NCBI RefSeq assembly: GCF_902833085.1
Contig: NZ_CADFEB010000015.1
Location: 1 to 64,000, forward strand
DNA from: Burkholderia ubonensis
GTDB taxonomy: Bacteria > Pseudomonadota > Gammaproteobacteria > Burkholderiales > Burkholderiaceae
Reading direction: 5' to 3'
DNA: 64,000 bases
Shown: positions 40,449-48,770 of the stretch, one piece after another
How positions within the stretch are numbered: the first letter of the stretch is position 1
Layout of the letters: every line of letters starts with the position of its first letter
The notes under the pieces: model-generated
The model's input: the letters and a program-made list of their open reading frames with translations, nothing else
The model's database searches: none
Told to the model about the DNA's origin: nothing
Program-made: the position numbers and the translations under genes

Positions 40449-41456
40449 TCATGCCGCCGATTCCGGGTCAATCATCCACCATATTGGATGCTCGGATTCC
40501 TCCCTCAACCACATCCACTGGCCTGCTACCAGCTCGCTGTGTCGCCGTTGTTCGTGTTCCTCCTGATGCGTCAACGTGCGGACCATGGGAAATCTTTGCC
40601 CTTTCCGAATCACCAAGCGATTCGGGCTAGAGATCTTGGTGTATCCCTGCCATAACCCGGTTTCAGGGCAGAGCATGCCCGTGCACAGGTTCATCTCCCC
40701 GTATTTCTGCCGCTTTGCCTGCCGCTCTTCAAGGCGACGTTGTTTGCGTTCCTCGGGCGTCAAAATCTTATAGGCGCGCGTTATCGTGATTTCGGACAGT
40801 TTCGGAGGAAAGGAGCCGTCCACCGGATTTGCGTAAAAGAGTTCGACATTGACGGAAAATTTACTACCGGGAATATCTTTCGCACGGTAACGAAAATTCT
40901 GCAAATTTGGAGTTTGAGGATAGCGGCCCGGTATCTCATTTTCATAATGTCGCTTTCCGTTTGAATCGACCCAGTAGTTATCCAGTTGTAGCAGCAATTC
41001 AATTTCCGTGTGCGGCATACCGGCAAGCATTGGACTTAACCGCATGACCAATCCAGTTGGGACGATCTTCACCTTCGAACGATCGGCGCTGTAATTTTCG
41101 GGGTCGTCGAATGTCGAAAAGGCAACTGTAGTTGAGGGCGATACCAGAGTGGCGTAAAGATAGCGCAGCCCTTTCGATCGATAGTGAGGCTCCGTATCGA
41201 TGATGCGACCAAAGACGGTATTTGATGGATCAAATGGCTTATCATCGCGCAGAATCTCCATTGCAGTCTTCAGGATATTGTGTACCATCACACGCTGTTC
41301 TTCCGCTTGATGTTGCATCTCAACTCCTTGCGCCAACGGCTCTGAGGGCAGCGTCATACTTGTCTGTGCATGTACCAGGGTTGAACACAAGAGCGCGATC
41401 ACCACGGTCCCAATAGGCCTGCACCACGTCCGCACACGCATAGGCATCTTCTTCAT
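40449..41456 (-). CDS. Exported immunity protein 1, overlapping the end of vgrG
   Basis: 335 residues with a signal peptide (MKKMPMRVRTWCRPIGTVVI, ALLCSTLVHA). The body is homologous to the downstream paralogue (FDPSNTVFGRIIDTEPHYR, STFDDPENYSADRSKVKIVP, HTEIELLLQLDNYWVDSNGK). About 80 extra residues follow (NLCTGMLCPETGLWQGYTKI, ending HPIWWMIDPESAA). The first 137 bases lie inside the 3' end of vgrG in another frame; GGAG sits eight bases before the ATG. Export to the periplasm implies that the cognate VgrG C-terminal domain acts there. The immunity role is inferred from context. Confidence 0.78.
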   Translation of the reverse strand: MKKMPMRVRTWCRPIGTVVIALLCSTLVHAQTSMTLPSEPLAQGVEMQHQAEEQRVMVHNILKTAMEILRDDKPFDPSNTVFGRIIDTEPHYRSKGLRYLYATLVSPSTTVAFSTFDDPENYSADRSKVKIVPTGLVMRLSPMLAGMPHTEIELLLQLDNYWVDSNGKRHYENEIPGRYPQTPNLQNFRYRAKDIPGSKFSVNVELFYANPVDGSFPPKLSEITITRAYKILTPEERKQRRLEERQAKRQKYGEMNLCTGMLCPETGLWQGYTKISSPNRLVIRKGQRFPMVRTLTHQEEHEQRRHSELVAGQWMWLREESEHPIWWMIDPESAA

Positions 41457-41514
41457 GTAACTGGCTCCGGTAGCCTTCTTCGAAACTCACCATTTTCGCC
41501 GCCGTCTCGGGCGA
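40699..41514. repeat. Tandem duplication copy B (parental, inside vgrG and immunity 1)
   Basis: Matches 39536-40352. The upper limit at about 41514 is where the two sequences part (after the shared GCCGTCTCGGGCGA). Confidence 0.8.
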
Positions 41515-44500
41515 CACGTTGAGCAATTTGCACACCTCGGCTTGCGCGACCGGAATATCCGGTGTCACATAGGTTCCACCTATCTGACTATGCAAATGCG
41601 AAATTGTCCAGTAGTAGTGAAACACTAGCATTCGATGCAATCCCACTAAAATACGACTATCGTTTGGAAGATTAATTTGTTCGGTTGCACCATAAACTTC
41701 TTCCTTGGTGTAGCGCTGATAAACGGTATGGATTTGTGACAACATGGCATAGTCGCCATCGTGTTGGCGCAGCAACGCCATCATCCAGAAAGCCTGCTGG
41801 CAGTGTCGCGCTTCGTGGTAAAGCAGGTCAGCAAATGCTTTCAGTCGACCATCCAACACAGCCGAATCATCCGCAGCCACAATAATTTTTGCGACCTCTT
41901 TCTCCTGAATGGCTATGACCCAGTTTTTCTGAACAAACGATGCGCTGACATCGGGGCGCATGTTGTATTGGGTTTGTCCTTGCTCAGCATTAACAATATC
42001 AATGCGTGGCATTGCCCCCTCTAACTGGTCAGCGCTACCCTTCGGCAAACCAAATGGTCCCTCGCCCAAGGCGTCCGAAAGAACTCGGCCGACCACCTTT
42101 GCAATACCAGCCTTCAATTCAAGCGGCACCGAACCATCCAGCGTCTTGTACTTCCCCCATTGGATGCGACGAAGAATGTCCTTGATCGCCGCCGTATAGG
42201 CCTTCGTCACCGGATACACGACATCGTTACGCGGCCGATTCGCTCGCACATCGCTTTGCTTGGCCCCGTTGATGAAGTGATGGAAGCGCAGCCCGAAGTT
42301 GAGCGGGTCGCAGGTCGCGAACATAGGTTGTTGATTCTCGGACGTTGCCCCCTGCTCAGGCGTGCTCGCCGTCTTGCCCCTGATCTTCGCGGTCCGCTTG
42401 TCGGCATTCGGTGCCGTGGCGGTATACGGCGTCGCGATGTCGCGCACGATCGCCGCATGATTGACCGCAATCACCTTGTCCGGGTCGCTTGCCGCCAGCA
42501 GCTCCACCGTCCCGAACGTGATGTCATGGTCGGTAACCAGCGCCGTTTCGCCCCGCTCGTTACTCACCCCCTCGATCACGCGTCCGTTGTCGAGCGTGAT
42601 CCGGTAAGGCTGCTGCGGCAGCGCGAAGCCGCTGGCGTGCTCCATCAACACAAAGTGCGCGGCAAACTGCCCCGGATTGTCCGGCGTGACCGGCAAGCGC
42701 ATCGGCCGCGTCTGGGGAACGTCGGCCTGATGACTGCCTGCATGGACCGTGTGTTCGCCGGCCGTGCGCACCACGTAGCCCCGTTCGCTGATGCGCACTT
42801 CCGTACTGCCCGCGTGCAGCACGATCTCCTTCGCTGCATGGAGATGAATGCGATCGGTCGTGCTCGTGATCGTGACCGCCTGCTTGGCCGTCATGTCGAT
42901 GCCATTGGTCTGCGCCTCGATGCGCACCTTGCCGGCGGCGGCTATCAGCTTCATCCCGGCCTTGTGCACGAACAACGAAAACCGGTTCGCCACGCTCGCG
43001 AACAGCGACCGGCCGACCGCCAGACCCACATGCCGGCCGCTCGTCACGGCGACATCCTCGTTGCTCGCGATATGGGCGCTGCGTTCCGCCGCGACGCTGA
43101 TTCCCGCCGCCGCCGACAGCACCATGTCGGCTTCCGCCAGCTCCGGAAAATCGTGTTCGCCGCCGGACGGCTTCCCTCGAATCGCATCGTTGCGCGCCTT
43201 GATGGCCTTCGCAACGTCGCTCTGGTCGGCGTCAAGCTGCTGTGCCTCATGCCGTTGCGCCAGTCCGGACAGGCTCTCCTGCAACTCGCGCGCTTGCGTG
43301 AGCCGGCCGACCGCCTCGCGCGCATCCTTCGCGTGGCCGGGGCCGCCGGCTCGGCCGTCCGTCGTGACGAGCAGGCCCCTCAACGCCCGCACCACGCCCC
43401 AAAAATCCGTGCGCAGCTCGAAGCCCTTGCCGCGCGCATCGGCGCGGCCTTTCTTCCGCACGATGCGCCGGAGATTCCCGAGACTGAGTTGGGACGCACC
43501 CGCATCGCTCGCAATCTGCGTCTGGATTTGTCCCTGCGTATCGTCGATCGCCAGATGGCCGGACGCCGTGCCTTGAAACTCCCGGCCGCGCAGCACCGTT
43601 ACCGCCTGGTTGTCCGGCAGGTCCAGCGCCGGTTGGTGGAACGCATTCACGGCGCTGCCGACGATCACGGGCAAATCCGGGTCGCCGTAGTAGTGCTCCA
43701 CGGCGACCTCATGACCGACGCGCGGGAGGAACGTCGCCCCCATCTCAATGCCCTGCCACGGCGACAGCACGCGCAGCCAGATTCCGGAATGCTCGTCCAG
43801 CTTGCCGTGACGATCCCACCCGAACTGCACCTTGACCCGGCCGTATTGGTCCGTCCAGACCTCCTGTCCGGCCGGGCCGACGACGATGGCCTTCTCCGGG
43901 CCGGACAGGCGCGGTTTCCGCACGCTTCGCGCGAGCCGGAACGGCTCGTTTGCCGGCAGCAGTTCAAACTGCGCCTCGGCGCGATAGGTCTGCCCGGTTC
44001 CGGTGCGGTCACCGATTTCCTCGATGTCGAGCGCGCACGACACCACCACGTATTCGCGATTGGCCGCCCGCTGCGGGTAGCCCGTCAGGGTGAAGGTGCG
44101 GCCCACCGTCAGCCCGCGCAGGTTGCCGCGACCATTGGCGCGTAGTCCCGCACAACGCTTCGCCTCGAGCTGCACGCGTGCGAAATGGCGCGCTTCCACA
44201 TCGGTGTCGTTCGGCTGGCCCGCGAGACCCTGCGCCCCAGCCAGCGGCTGGCTGTAATCGCCCCAATCGTAGATCTCGCCGTCCGCGCTCGCGGTGTCGC
44301 GCAGGGCCTCCGCGGTGACGGTCAGATTCGCATGCGGACGCGTGTAGTCGTAGTCCGTCACGGTGACACGTCCGGACGTGAGCCGGCTTGTCACCGACAA
44401 CGCATGAATGTGTTCCTCGTCGATGCGCTTGCCGTCCGGCGGCAGATAGCGCAGCGTTTCGTAGGCGTCGTCATGCGGCAGGTGACCGCCCATCGTGTCG

Positions 44501-45270
44501 CACAGCACGAGGCGATGATGACCATCGTCGTGCTCGAACCACCACCAGATCCCCCATTCTTCCCATAGGCGTTGCAGGAATGCCCAGTCCGTCTCATACG
44601 CCTGACGCTGCACGTCCCGCTTCGGGTAGATGCCGCGCGACACACCGGCCAGACGCTTGTCGACCCGGTACGGATATTTGGCGAGAACCGCGTCGGTGAT
44701 CTCGACCACGCTCATGTCCTGAAACAGGCGGCAGTCTTGCGTCAGCGTCGCACGATAGAGCCACGGACGTAGTTCCAGCTCATACAGGATCGAGTGACGA
44801 TCCTGACCGGCAAGCCGTGCCGCCTCGATCAGCCCCGTGATTTCGCGTGTGTCCGCACCAATGTTGCCGAGTCCGGCATGGCTCACAAGGCCCGGTTTGC
44901 CTTCGAGCTCGATCAATACGGTCGCTTCGGTGCCCACCATCGTGTCGAGTTTGAGGTCGGCCGTTCCGCTCGGCGAGAACGCATAGGCGTCGTCGGTTCG
45001 CAGCGTCACCAGATAACGACATTCGTCGATGCGACCGATCGTTTCTTTCCCCTGCAATCGCACCGGAACGAATACCGGCAGCCTGTCGACGCCATAAGTC
45101 GGCAGCGCCGCGCCGGAAATCGACAGCGTATGCGACCGGGGGAGCGTCAACCTGACGTTGCCACCGGGGTCGATGGTGTCGCCCAAACCGACCATGTCAT
45201 GGTCTTGTTCGCTTTTCATCAACGACTCGTGCAAGGAATGAAAGCGTTCTTTTACCTCGCAACGAAACAC
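41320..45270 (-). CDS. vgrG: Evolved VgrG with C-terminal HExxH metallopeptidase-like effector domain
   Basis: 1316 residues from GTG 45270; an ATG at 45219 is an equally possible start, and neither has a clear ribosome site. The gp27/gp5-like spike part runs to about residue 590 (YETDWAFLQRLWEEWGIWWW, DQYGRVKVQFGWDRHGKLDE, WQGIEMGATFLPRVGHEVAV, YYGDPDLPVIVGSAVN). A DUF2345-type needle follows (KVRIEAQTNGIDMTAKQAVT, EIVLHAGSTEVRI), then a small beta domain near 895-960. The last 300 residues are an extra domain with LLYHEARHCQQAFWMMALL: HEARH at 1152-1156 is a zinc HExxH, and EEVYGATE about 35 residues on could give the third ligand. The architecture parallels P. aeruginosa VgrG2b. Type VI secretion spike and toxin in one. 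Confidence 0.88.
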   Translation of the reverse strand: MFRCEVKERFHSLHESLMKSEQDHDMVGLGDTIDPGGNVRLTLPRSHTLSISGAALPTYGVDRLPVFVPVRLQGKETIGRIDECRYLVTLRTDDAYAFSPSGTADLKLDTMVGTEATVLIELEGKPGLVSHAGLGNIGADTREITGLIEAARLAGQDRHSILYELELRPWLYRATLTQDCRLFQDMSVVEITDAVLAKYPYRVDKRLAGVSRGIYPKRDVQRQAYETDWAFLQRLWEEWGIWWWFEHDDGHHRLVLCDTMGGHLPHDDAYETLRYLPPDGKRIDEEHIHALSVTSRLTSGRVTVTDYDYTRPHANLTVTAEALRDTASADGEIYDWGDYSQPLAGAQGLAGQPNDTDVEARHFARVQLEAKRCAGLRANGRGNLRGLTVGRTFTLTGYPQRAANREYVVVSCALDIEEIGDRTGTGQTYRAEAQFELLPANEPFRLARSVRKPRLSGPEKAIVVGPAGQEVWTDQYGRVKVQFGWDRHGKLDEHSGIWLRVLSPWQGIEMGATFLPRVGHEVAVEHYYGDPDLPVIVGSAVNAFHQPALDLPDNQAVTVLRGREFQGTASGHLAIDDTQGQIQTQIASDAGASQLSLGNLRRIVRKKGRADARGKGFELRTDFWGVVRALRGLLVTTDGRAGGPGHAKDAREAVGRLTQARELQESLSGLAQRHEAQQLDADQSDVAKAIKARNDAIRGKPSGGEHDFPELAEADMVLSAAAGISVAAERSAHIASNEDVAVTSGRHVGLAVGRSLFASVANRFSLFVHKAGMKLIAAAGKVRIEAQTNGIDMTAKQAVTITSTTDRIHLHAAKEIVLHAGSTEVRISERGYVVRTAGEHTVHAGSHQADVPQTRPMRLPVTPDNPGQFAAHFVLMEHASGFALPQQPYRITLDNGRVIEGVSNERGETALVTDHDITFGTVELLAASDPDKVIAVNHAAIVRDIATPYTATAPNADKRTAKIRGKTASTPEQGATSENQQPMFATCDPLNFGLRFHHFINGAKQSDVRANRPRNDVVYPVTKAYTAAIKDILRRIQWGKYKTLDGSVPLELKAGIAKVVGRVLSDALGEGPFGLPKGSADQLEGAMPRIDIVNAEQGQTQYNMRPDVSASFVQKNWVIAIQEKEVAKIIVAADDSAVLDGRLKAFADLLYHEARHCQQAFWMMALLRQHDGDYAMLSQIHTVYQRYTKEEVYGATEQINLPNDSRILVGLHRMLVFHYYWTISHLHSQIGGTYVTPDIPVAQAEVCKLLNVSPETAAKMVSFEEGYRSQLHEEDAYACADVVQAYWDRGDRALVFNPGTCTDKYDAALRAVGARS

Positions 45271-45622
45271 TGTGCAATTTTCGAGATGAGAATTGACGGT
45301 CTGTGATGAATATGGTCAGTTGTGCTATGAGAATTTCGAACTTATCAGAATTTTTTAAAAGCTAATTGGGATTATTCGCACTCTGTTTCATTCATTTATT
45401 CAGTAGCTAGAGTCGAAGTAGGGCATGCGTCCCGGTACGTGTACGAGTCTTGAAAACCAATCCATAGAAAACCTTCGGATCGGCGTCGCGCGCGACGTGT
45501 GCAGCGGGGGGATTCGGTGTGACCGAGAGGTTGCCGGAGGGGACGTCGGCGCGATCGTCGACCGGATCGCGCGCGGTTCTTGCACGAGTGCCGCGAAACG
45601 ATCGCGGCGACTCGCGTCAGGC
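45271..45622 (-). promoter_or_regulatory. AT-rich upstream region of vgrG
   Basis: About 350 bases without a convincing gene. The part next to vgrG (45300-45420) is markedly AT-rich (AGAATTTTTTAAAAGC and similar), unlike its surroundings. It is where a promoter and an H-NS-like silencer binding region would be expected. The remainder is GC-rich spacer with a GTCGCGCGCGAC palindrome at 45485-45496. Confidence 0.4.
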
Positions 45623-45892
45623 TCAGTTGGCGGAGCCGTTGCGGCAGTATTGCGCGAACGCCTCCGCCGAATTCGCGAAGCCCTTCTGCTTCGCGAGCTC
45701 CCACGGCCGCTCGCACTGCGTGGTCTGTTCGCACCATGCATAGCCGGCCGAGCCGATGCAGCCGTGCGCGTCGCGGTCGCCGCCGACGATCGGTGCGGAC
45801 GCCTGCGCAGGCGGAGTCGGTTGTGCAGCACACGCGCTCAATGCGAACGCGATTGCTGCGGCCAGCGAGACTGACGGGATGAAACGCTTCAT
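45623..45892 (-). CDS. Small Cys-rich lipoprotein
   Basis: 89 residues: MKRFIPSVSLAAAIAFALSA then Cys, a lipoprotein signal with lipobox LSAC. A Pro/Ala linker follows, then a compact domain with four Cys: DAHGCIGSAGYAWCEQTTQC and AEAFAQYC. The 'G-C-I-x-S-A-G-Y-x-W-C' motif is found in small periplasmic proteins sometimes attached to META or inhibitor domains. Function unknown. ATG 45892 is preceded by a weak site. Confidence 0.72.
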   Translation of the reverse strand: MKRFIPSVSLAAAIAFALSACAAQPTPPAQASAPIVGGDRDAHGCIGSAGYAWCEQTTQCERPWELAKQKGFANSAEAFAQYCRNGSAN

Positions 45893-45938
45893 AGGGTTGT
45901 GCTCCGTGAAATGAGGATAGGTGTCGTGACGCCGCCGC

Positions 45939-46427
45939 TCATTCCTCCGGCACCGGCACGCGCGACGAGAACTTCACCTCGCGCAACGCGAGGCTCGACT
46001 GGATCGACGAGACGCCGGCCTGCTTCCTGAGCACGTGTTCGACGAATTCCGCGTACGCGTCGAGATCCGTCGCGACGACCTGCAGGATGTAGTCGGCCGC
46101 GCCCGTGATCTTGTGGCACGACAGCACTTCGTCGTGACGCCGCATCACGTTCTCGAAGTGATCGGAATCCTTGTCCGAGTGCATGTTGAACGTGACGAGC
46201 ACGAACGCGAACACGTTCATGCCGAGCGCGCGTCGGTCGAGGTTCGCCTGGTAGCCGGTGATCACGCCTTCGTCCTCGAGCCGCTTGCGCCGCCGCCAGC
46301 AGGGCGTGACGCTCAACGACAGCTTCTCGCCGAGCGTCGCGTTCGACAGCGCGCCGTCTTCCTGCAGCAGGCGCAGCATCGCGCGGTCGACGCCGTCCAG
46401 TTCAGCCGAAGCGCGATTTTTGCTCAT
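45939..46427 (-). CDS. Lrp/AsnC-family regulator
   Basis: 162 residues from ATG 46427, where the domain starts (AELDGVDRAMLRLLQEDGAL, TLGEKLSLSVTPCWRRRKRL). The longer upstream frame is not supported. The RAM effector domain (DRRALGMNVFAFVLVTFNMH, YAEFVEHVLRKQAGVSSIQS) is complete. Divergent with the deacetylase gene across 116 bases, so it most likely controls the polyamine/ornithine cluster. Confidence 0.92.
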   Translation of the reverse strand: MSKNRASAELDGVDRAMLRLLQEDGALSNATLGEKLSLSVTPCWRRRKRLEDEGVITGYQANLDRRALGMNVFAFVLVTFNMHSDKDSDHFENVMRRHDEVLSCHKITGAADYILQVVATDLDAYAEFVEHVLRKQAGVSSIQSSLALREVKFSSRVPVPEE

Positions 46428-46543
46428 TTTCGAGATTCCGTAGGCGGTTTTCTCAAAAGTGTACGAAAGGCGCAAGCGAAAAGCAAAGCTATTGCCGTGC
46501 GCCGTCAATAAACTGTTGCTCACCCTCATCGCAACGGTCAACC

Positions 46544-47587
46544 ATGCTCACGATCTACAGCAGCGATCATCAACTGCATCGCGGCGTCGAACTGAAGGAC
46601 GGCGCGATCACCGATTCGTTCGAAAACCCGCAACGCGCCGAAACGGTGCTCGCGCAAGTCAGGGCCGCCGGCCTCGGCGACGTGATCGCGCCGAAGCCGT
46701 TCGACCGCGCGAGCTATGCGGGCGCGCACAGCCGGCGCTACGTCGATTTCCTCGCGGGTGCGTGGGACGAATGGCGCGCGACCGGCCGCACCTGCCAGGC
46801 GCTGCCGCTCGTGTGGCCGGTGCGTGCGATGCCGGCCGCCGCGACGCCGCCCGCGTTCATCGACGGCAAGCTCGGCTTCTACGCGATGGACGCGGGCGCG
46901 CCGATCAACGCCGGCACGTGGAGCGCGGTGAGCGCAAGCGCGAACTGCGCGCTGACGGGCGCCGACCTGCTGTCCAATGGTGCGCGCGGCGCACGCGCGG
47001 CGTTCGCGCTGTGCCGTCCGCCCGGCCACCATGCGGGCCGCGAATACATGGGCGGCTACTGCTACCTGAACAACGCGGCGATCGCGGCCCAGCACGCGAT
47101 CGCGCGCGGCGCGGCGCGCGTCGCCGTGCTCGACGTCGATTTCCACCACGGCAACGGCACGCAGGACATCTTCTACGACCGGTCGGACGTGCTGTTCGTG
47201 TCGATTCACGGCGAGCCGTCGGTGTCGTACCCGTACTTCTCCGGCTACGCGGACGAGCGCGGCACGGGCGCCGGCGTCGGTTTCAACCTGAACCTGCCGC
47301 TGCCGAAGGGCACGCTCTGGAGCACGTATGGCGAAGCGCTCGGCCGCGCCGCGACGGCGATCGCGGCACATGCGCCCGACATGCTCGTCGTATCGCTCGG
47401 CGTCGACACGTTCGAGCACGATCCGATCAGCCATTTCCGCCTGCGCTCGCAGGACTACCTGCGGATCGGCGAGGCGCTTGCGCGCCTGAACCTGCCGACG
47501 CTGTTCGTGATGGAAGGCGGCTATATGGTCGACGAGATCGGCATCAACGCGGTCAACGTGCTGCTGGGATTCGAAGGCCGAGCATGA
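46544..47587 (+). CDS. Acetylpolyamine amidohydrolase / class II HDAC-like deacetylase
   Basis: 347 residues. Zinc deacetylase fold with CRPPGHHAGREYMGGYCYLN (tandem active-site His), VAVLDVDFHHGNGTQDIFYD (Asp/His zinc ligands), and FVMEGGYMVDEIG (C-terminal Gly-Gly-Tyr). Length and the N-terminal HRGVELKDGAITDSFENPQR are those of bacterial acetylpolyamine deacetylases. It frees polyamines from acetylated forms in the cytoplasm. First gene of a cluster with ornithine cyclodeaminase and a binding protein. Confidence 0.9.
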   Translation: MLTIYSSDHQLHRGVELKDGAITDSFENPQRAETVLAQVRAAGLGDVIAPKPFDRASYAGAHSRRYVDFLAGAWDEWRATGRTCQALPLVWPVRAMPAAATPPAFIDGKLGFYAMDAGAPINAGTWSAVSASANCALTGADLLSNGARGARAAFALCRPPGHHAGREYMGGYCYLNNAAIAAQHAIARGAARVAVLDVDFHHGNGTQDIFYDRSDVLFVSIHGEPSVSYPYFSGYADERGTGAGVGFNLNLPLPKGTLWSTYGEALGRAATAIAAHAPDMLVVSLGVDTFEHDPISHFRLRSQDYLRIGEALARLNLPTLFVMEGGYMVDEIGINAVNVLLGFEGRA

Positions 47588-47651
47588 GCGCGCCGCGTGG
47601 CCCGTTTCAATGGCGGCCCGCCGGCCGCCGCAAATCGATGGAGCAACAAGC

Positions 47652-48728
47652 ATGACGCGATATCTGGATGTGACGAGCGTGTCGAAGCTCGTGACGGAAG
47701 TGGGGATTCCGCAGGTCCTGACGACGATGGCTTCCTACATCGAGCAGGACTACCGCCGCTGGGAGACGTTCGAGAAGACGGCGCGCGTCGCCAGTCATTC
47801 GCCCGACGGCGTGATCGAGCTGATGCCGACCACCGACGCGCGGCTGTATGCGTTCAAATACGTGAACGGACACCCGAAGAACACGAAGGCCGACCTGCTG
47901 ACGGTGATGGCGTTCGGCGTGCTGGCCGACGTCGATACCGGCTATCCGCTGCTGCTCAGCGAAATGACGCTGACGACGGCGATCCGCACCGCCGCGACCT
48001 CCGCGCTGGTCGCGCGCTTCCTCGCGCGCAGCGACGCGCGTTCGATGGCGCTGATCGGCAACGGCGCGCAGAGCGAGTTCCAGGCGATCGCGTTTCACGA
48101 GATGCTCGGCATCGACGAGCTGCGCGTGTTCGACATCGATCCCGCGGCGACCGACAAGCTGGCGCGCAACCTCGCGCCGTTCGCGGGCCTGCGCGTGATC
48201 CGCTGCGCGTCGGCGGCCGACGCGGTGCGCGGCGCGGACATCGTGACGACGGTCACCGCCGACAAGACCAATGCGACGATCCTGACGCCGGACATGATCG
48301 ATGCCGGCATGCATGTGAATGCCGTCGGCGGCGACTGCCCCGGCAAGACCGAACTGCATGCGGACATCCTGCGGCGCGCGCGCGTCGTCGTCGAGTACGA
48401 GCCGCAGACGCGCATCGAAGGCGACATCCAGCAGTTGCCGGCGGATTCTCCGGTGGTCGAGTTCGCGCGGATCGTGTCCGGCGTAGAGCGCGGCCGCGAG
48501 TCGGACGCGCAGGTGACGGTGTTCGACTCGGTCGGCTTCGCGCTCGAGGATTTCTCGGCGCTGCGCTATCTGAACGCGGCGGCGCGCGAGCGCGACATCG
48601 GCGTCGAGCTCGACCTCATTCCGACGCCGCGCGATCCGAAGAACCTGTTCGGCGTCGCGCTCGGCAGCGAGGAGCGCATGGTGCCGGACGCAGCGGGGCG
48701 CGTGATGCTCGCGGCCCTCCGGCATTGA
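47652..48728 (+). CDS. Ornithine cyclodeaminase family enzyme
   Basis: 358 residues from ATG 47652. NAD-binding SMALIGNGAQSEFQAIAFHE, ELMPTTDARLYAFKYVNGHP, SEMTLTTAIRTAATSALVAR, and HVNAVGGDCPGKTELHADIL, the last with the catalytic Asp, all match the ornithine cyclodeaminase/mu-crystallin family. Expected reaction: ornithine to proline plus ammonia. It follows the deacetylase by 64 bases. Together they can route acetylated polyamine or ornithine nitrogen to proline. Confidence 0.9.
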   Translation: MTRYLDVTSVSKLVTEVGIPQVLTTMASYIEQDYRRWETFEKTARVASHSPDGVIELMPTTDARLYAFKYVNGHPKNTKADLLTVMAFGVLADVDTGYPLLLSEMTLTTAIRTAATSALVARFLARSDARSMALIGNGAQSEFQAIAFHEMLGIDELRVFDIDPAATDKLARNLAPFAGLRVIRCASAADAVRGADIVTTVTADKTNATILTPDMIDAGMHVNAVGGDCPGKTELHADILRRARVVVEYEPQTRIEGDIQQLPADSPVVEFARIVSGVERGRESDAQVTVFDSVGFALEDFSALRYLNAAARERDIGVELDLIPTPRDPKNLFGVALGSEERMVPDAAGRVMLAALRH

Positions 48729-48770
48729 CGGCGCGCACCACACGAACAACTTACCCAACAGGAGACAAAG

